Part shown: in pieces, positions 34,397 through 43,298 of the stretch
Layout of the letters: each line of letters starts with the position of its first letter
How positions within the stretch are numbered: position 1 is the first letter of the stretch
DNA from: an uncultured Pelagibacteraceae bacterium
GTDB taxonomy: Bacteria > Pseudomonadota > Alphaproteobacteria > Pelagibacterales > Pelagibacteraceae
Direction: 5' to 3'
Assembly: GCA_902523615.1 (NCBI GenBank)
Contig: CABYZW010000005.1
Coordinates: forward strand, 1 to 58,524
DNA length: 58,524 nucleotides
Notes under the pieces: generated by a model
Databases searched by the model: none
The model's input: only the letters and a program-made list of their open reading frames with translations
What the model was told of the DNA's origin: nothing
Made by a program: the position numbers and the translations under genes

Positions 34397-34473
34397 GGCG
34401 GGGTAGCTCAGTTGGTTAGAGCGCGGGACTCATAAGCCCGAGGTCAGTGGTTCGATCCCACTTCCCGCTACCA
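34397..34473 (+). tRNA. tRNA with CAT anticodon (probably elongator Met)
   Basis: A complete 77-base cloverleaf is visible: acceptor GGCGGGG with TCCCGCT, D-arm GCTC...GAGC, anticodon loop CTCATAA, T-arm AGTGG-TTCGATC-CCACT, and an encoded CCA. The acceptor helix has G-U pairs at both ends, and position 31:39 next to the anticodon loop is an A-G mismatch. CAT can be elongator Met, initiator Met or lysidine-modified Ile2. The paired G1 position argues against initiator. Met versus Ile2 cannot be settled by eye. Confidence 0.9.
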
Positions 34474-34501
34474 TATAAAAAAATTTTTAAATTATAATTA
34501 T

Positions 34502-35209
34502 TTATTTTTTTAAAATTGATTTAAGTTTTATTAAATTCATAGATTGATTAAAAGGTAGTTTAAAATTTTTTTTTAATCTAGACTTTTTTATTTTAGAATT
34601 ATATTTCTTTGCAAAATTATAAACAGATTGAGTTTTTCCGCCAACATTTACAATGCCTTGTTTATTTATTAAATTTGGTAATAATTTCGCAAAATCTTTA
34701 TGGAACATGTAATTGGTTATTAAGTTTGTATAAGCAGAATTAAACTTAAACGGATACTCTGTCATAGTTACTCTTAAAATTAACGAGTTTTCGTACATTG
34801 ATACAGAGCACTCTCCGCCTAATTTAGACCAACCATAGTTGTTAAATGGTTTTACTCCATCACTTTCTTTATAGTTTCCTTTTTCACCACTGTAAACATA
34901 GCCTGAGGATATATAAATAAGTTTTATATTAAATTTTTTACATGCTTTTACAATATTGGCAGTACCTATTATATTTAAATCGATACTTTTTGAGATATTA
35001 GTTTCATGCATTTTCATTGGTCTAGAAAGACCAGCACAATGTAATACTATCGAAGGTTTGAATTTTTTAAAACATTTTATTATAGAATTAAAATTGAGAA
35101 TGTTACACTGATTCTTATTTCTAAAAATTAAGTTTAATTTTTTGTTTTCCTTCTTTAAAATTTTAGAAAATCTGCCATCACCGCCAGTAACAAGAATTTT
35201 TTTACTCAT
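34502..35209 (-). CDS. rmlD: dTDP-4-dehydrorhamnose reductase-like SDR
   Basis: At 235 residues it is shorter than typical RmlD (about 290). It keeps the N-terminal Rossmann motif VTGGDGRFSK, the LHCAGLSRP segment, YISSGYVYSGEKGNYKESD and the catalytic YGWSK near residue 126, but the C-terminal substrate-binding part is trimmed. It would reduce dTDP-4-keto-rhamnose with NADPH as the last step of dTDP-L-rhamnose synthesis. It is the last gene of the operon and overlaps rmlC by four bases. Another dTDP-sugar reductase is possible. Confidence 0.75.
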   Translation of the reverse strand: MSKKILVTGGDGRFSKILKKENKKLNLIFRNKNQCNILNFNSIIKCFKKFKPSIVLHCAGLSRPMKMHETNISKSIDLNIIGTANIVKACKKFNIKLIYISSGYVYSGEKGNYKESDGVKPFNNYGWSKLGGECSVSMYENSLILRVTMTEYPFKFNSAYTNLITNYMFHKDFAKLLPNLINKQGIVNVGGKTQSVYNFAKKYNSKIKKSRLKKNFKLPFNQSMNLIKLKSILKK

Positions 35210-35724
35210 TTTATATATTTATCTTTAAATTCTTTGAAACTAATATTTTGTTTGTCTTTAGAAGAAATAATAAATTTTCTTTTTGGCCATTTAATTTTTA
35301 GAGTTGGATCATTATATTTAATTCCAATTTCACTATTTTTGTCTCTATAATTTGTACAGCTATAAATTACGTAATTATTATTATCTATTCCTACAAAACC
35401 GTGAGCGAAACCTGGCGGTATATATAGTGATCTCGAGTTTTTCTCACTAAGAATATTTTTATAACATTTTCCAAAAGATTTTGATTTTTTTCTAAGATCA
35501 ACCACAACGTCAAATATTTTACCTTTTAACACTGATACATATTTGCCTTGAGACTTATTTGTTTGTATATGTAAGCCTCTTAATACATTTTTTTTTGAAT
35601 AAGACATTACTATAAAAGGAAATTTTTTATTAATTTGTTTTTCTTTTAGAAGTTCTTGAAAATAACCTCTCTTATCATGGTACTTTTTATTTTGAATTAT
35701 GTTCAATTTCTCTATTATGGTCAT
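35206..35724 (-). CDS. rmlC: dTDP-4-dehydrorhamnose 3,5-epimerase
   Basis: The 172-residue cupin has RGYFQELLKEKQINKKF, the substrate-binding and catalytic His in LRGLHIQTNKSQGKYVSVLKG by segments (residues 49-69), VVVDLRKKSKSFG, and YIPPGFAHGFVG near residues 113-124. It epimerises C3 and C5 of dTDP-4-keto-6-deoxyglucose. Four-base overlaps (ATGA type) link it to rmlA upstream and rmlD downstream. Confidence 0.9.
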   Translation of the reverse strand: MTIIEKLNIIQNKKYHDKRGYFQELLKEKQINKKFPFIVMSYSKKNVLRGLHIQTNKSQGKYVSVLKGKIFDVVVDLRKKSKSFGKCYKNILSEKNSRSLYIPPGFAHGFVGIDNNNYVIYSCTNYRDKNSEIGIKYNDPTLKIKWPKRKFIISSKDKQNISFKEFKDKYIK

Positions 35725-36587
35725 TTAATAAGATTTCTCAAATAATCTGAGTATTCACAATTACCATAAAATTTTATCGAATTTTTTACATGTTTTTTGG
35801 TTATCCATTTATTCAATAATGCTATTTCTTCTATACATGCAACTTTAAAACCTTGCCTATTTTCAATTGCTGACACAAAATCACTAGTCTTATAATAATC
35901 ACTTATTGAGCCAGTATCTAACCAAGCCCCACCTCTTCCTATAAAGTCAGCTGATAATTTATTATTTTTTCTATATAAATTTAATAGATCTGTAATCTCC
36001 AATTCTCCTCTTTTCGAAGGTTTTAATTTTTTTGATAATTTTACGACATTATTATCAAAAAAGTATAAACCAGTAATTGCGAAATCTGAAAAAAACTTTT
36101 TTGGCTTTTCTTTTATCATTGTTATCTTATTGTTTTTAACCCTTGCAACACCATATTTTTCTGGCTTTTTAACTCTATGTAAAAATACTTTAGCTCCTTT
36201 ATTAAGTTTTATAGAGTTGTTGAGCTTTTCAGACAAATATTGACCATAGAAAAAATTATCACCCAATATTAAAGAAACACCACTTCTACCAATAAATTTT
36301 TCACCCAAAATAAATGCATCTGGTAATCCTCTTGGCTTATCTTGTTCAACATAAGAGATTTTAACGCCCAAATTCTTTCCATCAGGAAGTAATTTTTTGT
36401 ACTGATTTAATTGGCCTTTGTTTACAACAATTAATATATCTCTTATTCTTGCTAACATCAAAATCGATAAAGGATAATAAATTAGTGGTTTATCGTAAAT
36501 TGGCAAAAGTTGTTTATTTACAGCTTTAGTAAGTGGACTCATTCTAGTTCCTTTTCCACCAGACAAAATAATTCCTTTTTTAATCAT
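35721..36587 (-). CDS. rmlA: Glucose-1-phosphate thymidylyltransferase
   Basis: This 288-residue nucleotidyltransferase begins with LSGGKGTRMSPLTKAVNKQLLPIYDKPLIYYP by segments (residues 8-39), the dNTP-binding and activation loop of RmlA. LGDNFFYG near residue 107, EKPK, and GRGGAWLDTGS near residue 217 complete the active site. It makes dTDP-glucose from dTTP and glucose-1-phosphate. It is the second gene of the rml transcript, overlapping its neighbours by four bases on each side. Confidence 0.92.
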   Translation of the reverse strand: MIKKGIILSGGKGTRMSPLTKAVNKQLLPIYDKPLIYYPLSILMLARIRDILIVVNKGQLNQYKKLLPDGKNLGVKISYVEQDKPRGLPDAFILGEKFIGRSGVSLILGDNFFYGQYLSEKLNNSIKLNKGAKVFLHRVKKPEKYGVARVKNNKITMIKEKPKKFFSDFAITGLYFFDNNVVKLSKKLKPSKRGELEITDLLNLYRKNNKLSADFIGRGGAWLDTGSISDYYKTSDFVSAIENRQGFKVACIEEIALLNKWITKKHVKNSIKFYGNCEYSDYLRNLIK

Positions 36588-37597
36588 TTATTACCTAATC
36601 TTTTATTAATATCTTTTTTTGACAAAGATTTATAGTAGGATTTGTTATTTTTATACCAATTAAAGGTTAACTTAATCCCTTCTTCAAAATTCGTTTTTGG
36701 ATACCACTTAAGATCTTTTTTTATCTTATTACTATTTAAAGCGTATCTAATATCATGACCAGGTCTGTCTTTGACAAAAACAATCTTTATATTTTTATCA
36801 AATTTATTTATGTGTTTAGAAACTTTTAATATTTTTTTGCACACTTCTAAATTATTTAAATTTTTATTAGAACCTATGTTATAAAATTCGCCACTTTTAC
36901 CTTTTTGATAAATTTTAATTAACGCCTCACAATGATCTTTCACATAAATCCACTCTCTTGAATTAGAACCATTGCCATAGATAGGAAGTGGTTTGCTATT
37001 AAAAATATTATAGATTATTTTTGGAATTAATTTTTCAGGATGTTGTCTCGGTCCATAGTTATTAGAACAATTTGTCACTATTGCTGGAATTTTGTATGTC
37101 CTCACATATGAACTAATTAAGTGGTCTGACGCCGCTTTACTAGCTGCATAGGGTGAACTAGGTTTATATGGGTAATTCTCATTTGACCTACCTTTCAATA
37201 TATCACCATAAACTTCATCAGTAGAAATATGAATTAACTTACATTTAAATCTTTTTGAATATTTCTTGAAAGCTTCAAGTAAATTATAAACACCGACAAT
37301 ATTACTTTCGATGAAACTTTCAGGATTATCTATAGATCTGTCAACATGAGTCTCAGCAGCTAAATTAAAGATACAGTCAGGCCTATATTTAAAAAGTATT
37401 TCATTAATCTTTTTATTTTTAATATCTAATTTAATAAATTTGTATTTTTTAGATTTTTTAAATTCCTTCGTATTGTAAAAGTTTGATGAATAAGTGACTT
37501 TATCAATATTTATCACATAGAATTTTTTCTTAATTAGTAAATCTATTAAATTACTGCCAATAAATCCTAGACCACCTGTAACAATTATTTTTTTCAT
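36584..37597 (-). CDS. rmlB: dTDP-glucose 4,6-dehydratase
   Basis: Start chosen at the ATG at 37597, because the encoded MKKIIVTGGLGFIGSNL is the canonical Rossmann start. A longer frame to 37648 would add 17 unrelated residues. The protein is 337 residues with AAETHVDRS, the STDEVYGD catalytic loop, SPYAASKAASDH (Tyr/Lys) and NNYGPRQHPEKLIPK. It converts dTDP-glucose to dTDP-4-keto-6-deoxyglucose and is the first gene of rmlBACD. Confidence 0.93.
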   Translation of the reverse strand: MKKIIVTGGLGFIGSNLIDLLIKKKFYVINIDKVTYSSNFYNTKEFKKSKKYKFIKLDIKNKKINEILFKYRPDCIFNLAAETHVDRSIDNPESFIESNIVGVYNLLEAFKKYSKRFKCKLIHISTDEVYGDILKGRSNENYPYKPSSPYAASKAASDHLISSYVRTYKIPAIVTNCSNNYGPRQHPEKLIPKIIYNIFNSKPLPIYGNGSNSREWIYVKDHCEALIKIYQKGKSGEFYNIGSNKNLNNLEVCKKILKVSKHINKFDKNIKIVFVKDRPGHDIRYALNSNKIKKDLKWYPKTNFEEGIKLTFNWYKNNKSYYKSLSKKDINKRLGNK

Positions 37598-37655
37598 TTG
37601 ATAATTTTTTTTTACATTAATAGAAAGTATTAGTATAGTTGAATACACATATCAT

Positions 37656-38546
37656 ATGTCAATATCTAGGCAAAATTTAACAGCAGTAATAGTTACATTT
37701 AAGAGTGAAAATGTTATACATGATTGTATCAAATCAATTTCAGAAAATATAAAGATAATAATCGTAGATAATTCCAATGATCGAAAATTTAAAGAAAATA
37801 TAGAAAAAAAATATAAGAATGTGGAATGTATATTGTCCTCTGAAAATTTAGGAATGGGATCTGGTAACAATTTAGGTCTTAAACATGTTAAAACAGATTA
37901 TGCTTTTGTACTTAACCCAGATGTAATTTTAGAAAAAGATAGTATTGATGAAATAATCTTGTCATCACAAGAAATTGAGTCTTTTAGTATTCTAGCACCT
38001 ATTTCAAATTCGGCTGAATATCCAAATTATAAATTTGATAAAAATCATGAGTATAACAATAATAATGCTTTTAAAGTAAAAAGTGTAGACGGTTACGCAA
38101 TGCTGTTTAATTTAAAAAAGATGAATCAATTAGAAATTTTTGATGACTCTAAATATTTTGATGAAAATTTTTTTATGTATTTAGAAAATGATGATTTATG
38201 TAAAAGATTAAACGATTGTGGTGAGAATATTTATGTTGTGCCCAGATCAAAAATAAAACATTTAGGTGCTAAAGCAGTGGATGAGAAATACAGAGATGAG
38301 ATTGAACTCTCGAGAAATTGGCATTGGGTCTGGTCAAAGTTTTATTATAATAAAAAGCATTTTAGTTTTTTTTCAGCTCTTCTAAATGGATTACCGTCCT
38401 TTATTTCTGCAATAGCAAAATTCTTATTTTATTTATTAATTATGAAAAGAAAAAAAAGTAAAGTATATTTAAAAAGAGTTATTGGTTTTATAAACGCTAT
38501 ATTAGGAAAAAAATCTTCATATAGGCCAAATCTAAATTTTGATTAA
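37656..38546 (+). CDS. GT2-family glycosyltransferase (rhamnosyltransferase-like)
   Basis: The 296-residue protein has a GT-A fold: AVIVTFKSENVIHDCIKSI at the N-terminus, IIIVDNSND, NLGMGSGNNLGLKHV, FVLNPDVIL (DxD-equivalent N-P-D), and YFDENFFMYLENDDLCKRL (the acceptor/base E-N-D-D motif). The layout matches WbbL-like rhamnosyltransferases. A C-terminal hydrophobic stretch (residues 245-262) suggests membrane association. It is divergent from the dTDP-rhamnose operon, so rhamnose transfer to a surface polysaccharide is a reasonable guess. Confidence 0.85.
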   Translation: MSISRQNLTAVIVTFKSENVIHDCIKSISENIKIIIVDNSNDRKFKENIEKKYKNVECILSSENLGMGSGNNLGLKHVKTDYAFVLNPDVILEKDSIDEIILSSQEIESFSILAPISNSAEYPNYKFDKNHEYNNNNAFKVKSVDGYAMLFNLKKMNQLEIFDDSKYFDENFFMYLENDDLCKRLNDCGENIYVVPRSKIKHLGAKAVDEKYRDEIELSRNWHWVWSKFYYNKKHFSFFSALLNGLPSFISAIAKFLFYLLIMKRKKSKVYLKRVIGFINAILGKKSSYRPNLNFD

Positions 38547-39220
38547 AATATTTTTTTTAATTCTTCTAGGGAAATTACCCTTAGATACAACTTATAATTT
38601 TCAAAATAATCTTTAAATTTTAATTTTTTTATAGGCTTATTAATTTGAAGAATTGAGGTATTTTTACTTTTTCTAATTATTCCGATACCCTGGTCTATTT
38701 CGCATGTAAAAATATCTAATTCATCACTTTGTCTTAAATCAACTATTGCTTTCCATGCATCACCATTCCATTGCATTCGGTATCTTGGGACCGCCTGCTT
38801 GCTTAAAGAGTCCGGCATACAGTCGTGTACGAGTATTAAACCATTGTCATTTAAGCAATTAATTGAATTGAGAATATCTCTTTTGACTTGTTTATAAATA
38901 TGTAATCCATCAATGAAGATGATATCAAACTTTTTTTTGTTATTTGAAAAAAATTGGTCACTAGTTTTTCTTATATTGCCACCGCGTACAGGATCAACTC
39001 CAGTTTTATTTTTTATATCTACTCTCGAGAAAAGTTGGTCTTTATCACAACCAATTTCTAAATAATCTGTATATTTATTTTTTTTTATAAGATAATCAAT
39101 TAATTCTATACGACCATAATTTAATGGAAAATTAAATTTTAATTTACCTTTAAAATTTTCTACAAATAAAAGGTAATAAATTTTATTAATTATTTTTTGA
39201 AATTTATTTAGTTTTTCCAT
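38543..39220 (-). CDS. Class I SAM-dependent methyltransferase
   Basis: This 225-residue protein contains YLEIGCDKDQLFS (SAM motif I, near residue 55), TGVDPVRGGNIR, FDIIFIDGLHIYKQVKRDI (motif III/IV, near residues 99-117) and LILVHDCMPDS, the Methyltransf_24-like pattern seen in methyltransferases near polysaccharide genes. A sugar or sugar-nucleotide is the probable target. It follows apt by eight bases on the minus strand. Its stop overlaps the convergent GT2 stop. Confidence 0.8.
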   Translation of the reverse strand: MEKLNKFQKIINKIYYLLFVENFKGKLKFNFPLNYGRIELIDYLIKKNKYTDYLEIGCDKDQLFSRVDIKNKTGVDPVRGGNIRKTSDQFFSNNKKKFDIIFIDGLHIYKQVKRDILNSINCLNDNGLILVHDCMPDSLSKQAVPRYRMQWNGDAWKAIVDLRQSDELDIFTCEIDQGIGIIRKSKNTSILQINKPIKKLKFKDYFENYKLYLRVISLEELKKIF

Positions 39221-39228
39221 TTAAAATT

Positions 39229-39756
39229 TTAATGACCTGGAAATTTCATGAGACTTTCTACACTAAAACCTTTTTTCTTTAAATTGTTTGCACCATTTAG
39301 ATCAAATAAGTCAATAACAAAGATAAATGCTGAAACTTTTCCTTTTGAAATCTCAATAAGTTTAGCAGCAGCCTCAGCTGTTCCCCCTGTTGCAATTAGG
39401 TCGTCTATAATTAAAACATTTTCATTTTTATTAATTGAATCTTTATGTACTTGAATTGTTGCTGTGCCATACTCTAGTTCAAAATCAACAGAATGAACAT
39501 CTGCAGGAAGCTTGTCTTTCTTTCTTAGCATTATGAAAGGTTTATTTAATAAATAAGATACAGCTGAAGCAAAAACAAAACCTCTAGACTCAATAGCAGC
39601 AATTTTGTCAAATTTATATTTATTTGATTTTTCAACAATTTGATTAATTGTTTCTGCAAAAGCTTTTTCTTCTTTGATTAATGTGGTGATATCCCTGAAC
39701 AAAATACCTTTTTTTGGATAATTGGGGATGGATCTAATAAAGTCTTTTAAATTCAT
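39229..39756 (-). CDS. apt: Adenine phosphoribosyltransferase
   Basis: At 175 residues, with IRSIPNYPKKGILFRDITTL at the start, AAIESRGFVFASAVSYLL (residues 53-70), and the PRPP-binding loop VLIIDDLIATGGTAEAA near residues 113-129, this is a standard Apt. It converts adenine and PRPP to AMP. It is divergent from mtnP, whose reaction releases adenine from methylthioadenosine, so the two genes form a natural salvage pair. Confidence 0.93.
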   Translation of the reverse strand: MNLKDFIRSIPNYPKKGILFRDITTLIKEEKAFAETINQIVEKSNKYKFDKIAAIESRGFVFASAVSYLLNKPFIMLRKKDKLPADVHSVDFELEYGTATIQVHKDSINKNENVLIIDDLIATGGTAEAAAKLIEISKGKVSAFIFVIDLFDLNGANNLKKKGFSVESLMKFPGH

Positions 39757-39797
39757 AAGAGTAAATTATAAAAGTATAAATAAATTAATTTTATAAT

Positions 39798-40670
39798 ATG
39801 ACAATAAGTAAATTAGCAATTATTGGTGGCAGCGGTTTATATGATGTTGAAGAGTTCAAAAATAGAGAATTATTAGATCTAAACACTCCTTGGGGAAAAC
39901 CTTCAGACCAAATTTTAAAAACTAACTATGTTAATAAAGAAGTTTACTTTTTACCAAGACATGGAAGAGGTCATTTTATTTCTCCTTCAAAAATAAATTT
40001 TAGAGCAAATATTGATGCTCTTAAACAATTAGGTGTAACAGATATTGTCTCTGTATCAGCAGTTGGGTCTTTAAAAGAAGATTTGCCACCAGGAAAATTT
40101 GTAATTGTTAACCAATTTATTGACAGGACATTTTCAAGGGAAAAAACATTTTTTGACGATGAAATTGTTGCTCACGTTTCAATGGCACACCCTACATCTA
40201 ACGGTTTAATGAATGCATGTGAGCACGCAATAAAAAAAGAAAAAATTGAATATCAAAGAAATGGCACGTATGTTGTTATGGAAGGACCTCAGTTTTCAAC
40301 ATTTGCAGAGTCAAATTTATATAGATCTTGGAAAGCAGATGTGATTGGCATGACTAACATGCCAGAGGCAAAATTGGCAAGGGAGGCGGAAATAAGATAT
40401 GCATCAGTTTCTATGGTAACAGATTACGATTGTTGGCATCCAGATCATGAAAATGTTGATGTTCAACAAGTAGTAAAAATACTGTTAGGAAATGCTGCTA
40501 AAGCAAAAAATATGATTAAAAACTTAATAGAGAATTTTGAGAATCATATTGATCCAAAAGATCCAACAAATAATTGTTTAGATGTTGCAATTATTACTGC
40601 TCCAGAAAAAAGAACTAAAAAAACAAAAGATAAGTTAAGGACAGTGGCAGGAAGAGTTTTATTTGAATGA
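39798..40670 (+). CDS. mtnP: S-methyl-5'-thioadenosine phosphorylase
   Basis: The 290-residue protein is a PNP-family enzyme: AIIGGSGLYDVEEF at the N-terminus, FLPRHGRGH near residue 52, SVSAVGSLKEDLPPGKFVIVNQFIDRT by segments (residues 84-110), VVMEGPQFSTFAES near residue 157 and GMTNMPEAKLAREAEI near residue 183. It cleaves methylthioadenosine with phosphate to adenine and 5-methylthioribose-1-phosphate. It heads a plus-strand operon leading to mtnA, an aldolase and speDE. Confidence 0.93.
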   Translation: MTISKLAIIGGSGLYDVEEFKNRELLDLNTPWGKPSDQILKTNYVNKEVYFLPRHGRGHFISPSKINFRANIDALKQLGVTDIVSVSAVGSLKEDLPPGKFVIVNQFIDRTFSREKTFFDDEIVAHVSMAHPTSNGLMNACEHAIKKEKIEYQRNGTYVVMEGPQFSTFAESNLYRSWKADVIGMTNMPEAKLAREAEIRYASVSMVTDYDCWHPDHENVDVQQVVKILLGNAAKAKNMIKNLIENFENHIDPKDPTNNCLDVAIITAPEKRTKKTKDKLRTVAGRVLFE

Positions 40671-41572
40671 GCAGAATATTAGTTTTTTTATTTATTTATA
40701 TTTTCTTCACTAACGCATATTCAAATTCAAAATTTGATGAAGATTTAAGAAAATTTTCAAAAAATAATGGATTTATAGATGATAAAGGCAAAGTTTATTC
40801 TGAAGAACAAATAACAGATAAACAAAATACAATTTTAGTTATTTACAATCATGGTTCACACAATGATCAGAGAACTGATAAGTGTACAGATCCAGCTAAT
40901 AATGTTGCTAAAGTTATAAGAGAACTACATAACAAAAAAATAAAAAACTTTAATTTGAAAATTTATCGTTTTTGCACTGGTGCAAAAGGGTGGTCGAAAA
41001 AAGAGCAAACTAAAATGTGGAAAGCTCATGAAAAAAGTGGAAAATTAGCTATAGAATTAAAAGACAAAGATGGAGTCCCTTTAATTAATAAACAAAAACA
41101 AAATCAAAGGCGAAGAGTTATTAAAGAAAAAGTTGATAGCTTTATAGGACAAGGGTATAAAAATATTATTCTTGCAGGACACTCATCTGGAGGCTGGCAA
41201 TCAATTAAAATAAAAGCAGAATTCCCTGAACTTGTTAAAGGTGTTATAGGTCTTAATCCAGGAGCAGGAGGTACAGTTAGAAATAGAAAAGATTGGCCTT
41301 GGTGGGAAGATGTAAGATATTATGGATTTGTTAAGGATTTATCTCAATTAAACGCAATCATTATGACACATGATAAAGATCATTTCAATTCTCCAAAAGA
41401 TTATTCATTATTTTCAAATTTAGACTCTGTTAAATTTATAAATTTAACTGATTCAGGTTGTAAAAAAGCACAGCCTACTAATGATTATCATGGGATAACA
41501 CTTACAAAATGTTACGCTGAGTATGAAAAGAAAAATAAAGATATAATTAAATATTTAAAAAAAATTTTCTAA
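40667..41572 (+). CDS. Exported alpha/beta-hydrolase-like protein
   Basis: The 301-residue product has a signal peptide (residues 1-18, ending TNAYS). It carries a nucleophile elbow LAGHSSGGWQS near residues 176-186, a likely oxyanion segment VIYNHGSHNDQR near residue 61 (G-x-H), and late Asp/His candidates in THDKDHF and YHGITL. Five cysteines suggest periplasmic disulfides. The substrate is unknown. It overlaps mtnP by four bases and ends one base before mtnA, an unusual placement for a secreted hydrolase inside a cytoplasmic pathway operon. Confidence 0.7.
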   Translation: MSRILVFLFIYIFFTNAYSNSKFDEDLRKFSKNNGFIDDKGKVYSEEQITDKQNTILVIYNHGSHNDQRTDKCTDPANNVAKVIRELHNKKIKNFNLKIYRFCTGAKGWSKKEQTKMWKAHEKSGKLAIELKDKDGVPLINKQKQNQRRRVIKEKVDSFIGQGYKNIILAGHSSGGWQSIKIKAEFPELVKGVIGLNPGAGGTVRNRKDWPWWEDVRYYGFVKDLSQLNAIIMTHDKDHFNSPKDYSLFSNLDSVKFINLTDSGCKKAQPTNDYHGITLTKCYAEYEKKNKDIIKYLKKIF

Positions 41573-41573
41573 T

Positions 41574-42644
41574 ATGAAAATCGCAAATAAAGAATATTGT
41601 ACTATTTGGTTTGAAAATAATATTGTAAAAATAATAGATCAAACCAAACTTCCACATCAATTTGTAATTAAAGATCTAAAAAAAGTTGATGATGTTTTTA
41701 ATGCAATTAAAACTATGGAGGTAAGAGGCGCTCCTTTAATTGGAGCAACAGCTGCTTATGGATTAGTCCTAGCTATTTTAGAAAATAATGATCAATCTTT
41801 TTTGAGTAAATCTGCAGAAAATTTAATTAATTCAAGGCCAACAGCCATTAATCTTAAGTGGGCAGTAGATAGAATGATGAATAAACTATCTGGGGTTAAT
41901 AGTGAGAAAATTTTAGAAATCGCTAAAAATGAAGCTAAGGAAATTTGTGAAGAAGATATTAGTTTTTGTAAAAATATTGGATTAAATGGACTTAGAATAA
42001 TTGAGGAAATTTATAATAAAAAAAAAGATACAGTAAACATTTTAACTCATTGTAATGCAGGATGGCTTGCAACAATCAATTGGGGGACTGCAACCTCGCC
42101 AATATATCATGCTCATAAAAAAGGTATCCCGGTTCATGTTTGGGCCGACGAAACAAGACCAAGAAACCAAGGAGCTAATTTGACATCATATGAATTAAAT
42201 GAAGAAGGAGTTAAAAATACAATTATAGCAGATAATACAGGTGGAATTTTAATGCAGAGAGGTGAGGTTGATATGTGTATTGTTGGGACAGATAGAACTT
42301 TATCAAATGGAGATGTTTGTAATAAAGTTGGAACTTATCTTAAAGCACTAGCTGCTTATGATAACAATATTCCTTTTTATGTTGCTCTTCCAAGTTCAAC
42401 AATCGATTGGAGTAATAAAAATCACAAAGAAATACCTATCGAGGAGAGAGATACAGAAGAATTGTCTAATATGGAAGGTCTTGATGAGCAGGGAAAAATA
42501 AAAAAAATCCAAATATACCCTAAGAACAGCAAGGCGATGAATTTGGCTTTTGATGTAACTCCTGCAAAATATATTACTGGATTGATTACTGAAAAAGGTA
42601 TTTGTGATGCATCAGAAAAAGGACTGAAAGACTTATTTAAATGA
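41574..42644 (+). CDS. mtnA: Methylthioribose-1-phosphate isomerase
   Basis: At 356 residues it matches MtnA in length and motifs: MEVRGAPLIGATAAYGL near residues 47-63, NILTHCNAGWLATINWGTA (Cys about 160), WADETRPRNQGANLTSYEL by segments near 198-216, and IIADNTGGILMQRGEVDMCIVGTDR with the catalytic Asp near 243. It converts 5-methylthioribose-1-phosphate to 5-methylthioribulose-1-phosphate. It overlaps the class II aldolase gene by four bases. Confidence 0.93.
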   Translation: MKIANKEYCTIWFENNIVKIIDQTKLPHQFVIKDLKKVDDVFNAIKTMEVRGAPLIGATAAYGLVLAILENNDQSFLSKSAENLINSRPTAINLKWAVDRMMNKLSGVNSEKILEIAKNEAKEICEEDISFCKNIGLNGLRIIEEIYNKKKDTVNILTHCNAGWLATINWGTATSPIYHAHKKGIPVHVWADETRPRNQGANLTSYELNEEGVKNTIIADNTGGILMQRGEVDMCIVGTDRTLSNGDVCNKVGTYLKALAAYDNNIPFYVALPSSTIDWSNKNHKEIPIEERDTEELSNMEGLDEQGKIKKIQIYPKNSKAMNLAFDVTPAKYITGLITEKGICDASEKGLKDLFK

Positions 42645-43297
42645 AAAATTTAATTCAAAGAAATCAAATTATTGAATATTCTTTAAAATTAAATTCTACA
42701 AATCTTTCACCTCTTAGGTCGGGCAATATATCATTGAGAGGAGTAGAAGATGATAAAGAGGGATACTTAATTACTCCATCTGGAAAAAAATATGAAATAC
42801 TAAAACCTGAAGATATTGTTTTTATGAGTTTAAATGAAGATGAAGAAAAAAACGACACAAACAACAAGCCTTCGTCTGAATGGAGATTTCATCGAGATAT
42901 TTATATAAATAAAAAAGAAGCACAGGCTATTGTTCATAGCCATTCTCCACACGCAACAGCCGTATCTTCACATGGAAAACCCATCCCATCTTTTCATTAT
43001 ATGATTGCTCTTGCAGGAGGAGATGACATTAAATGTGCTGAATATGCGACTTTTGGAACTGAGGAGTTATCTAAAAATGTAATCAAAGCTTTAGAAAATA
43101 GATCTGCTTGTTTAATGTCTAATCACGGCCAGGTTGCTTTTGGAAAAAATTTAGAGGATGCATTTGAACTTGCACAAGAGATAGAAAATATTTGTCATCA
43201 ATACATTATTGCTTTAAAATTAGGTCAACCTAAGATTCTTTCATTTAAGGAAATGAAAAAAGTTTTAGATAAGGCTAAAAACTATAAAAAAGGTTAA
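42641..43297 (+). CDS. Class II aldolase, 5-methylthioribulose-1-phosphate aldolase candidate
   Basis: The 218-residue protein closely follows L-fuculose-1-phosphate aldolase (FucA): SGNISLRG, LITPSGKKYE, PSSEWRFHRDIY with the catalytic Glu (near residue 79), zinc histidines in VHSHSPHATAVS and SNHGQVAFG, and EYATFGTEELS. MtnB dehydratases share the fold, but the PSSEWRFH motif is aldolase-like. Coupled to mtnA, it would cleave methylthioribulose-1-phosphate to dihydroxyacetone phosphate and methylthioacetaldehyde, as in the DHAP shunt reported for other bacteria. Confidence 0.82.
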   Translation: MKNLIQRNQIIEYSLKLNSTNLSPLRSGNISLRGVEDDKEGYLITPSGKKYEILKPEDIVFMSLNEDEEKNDTNNKPSSEWRFHRDIYINKKEAQAIVHSHSPHATAVSSHGKPIPSFHYMIALAGGDDIKCAEYATFGTEELSKNVIKALENRSACLMSNHGQVAFGKNLEDAFELAQEIENICHQYIIALKLGQPKILSFKEMKKVLDKAKNYKKG

Positions 43298-43298
43298 G

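Noticed and set aside
36584..37648. Longer RmlB start at 37648
   Set aside because: The extra 17 residues have no family counterpart and the canonical Rossmann start MKKIIVTGG begins at 37597.
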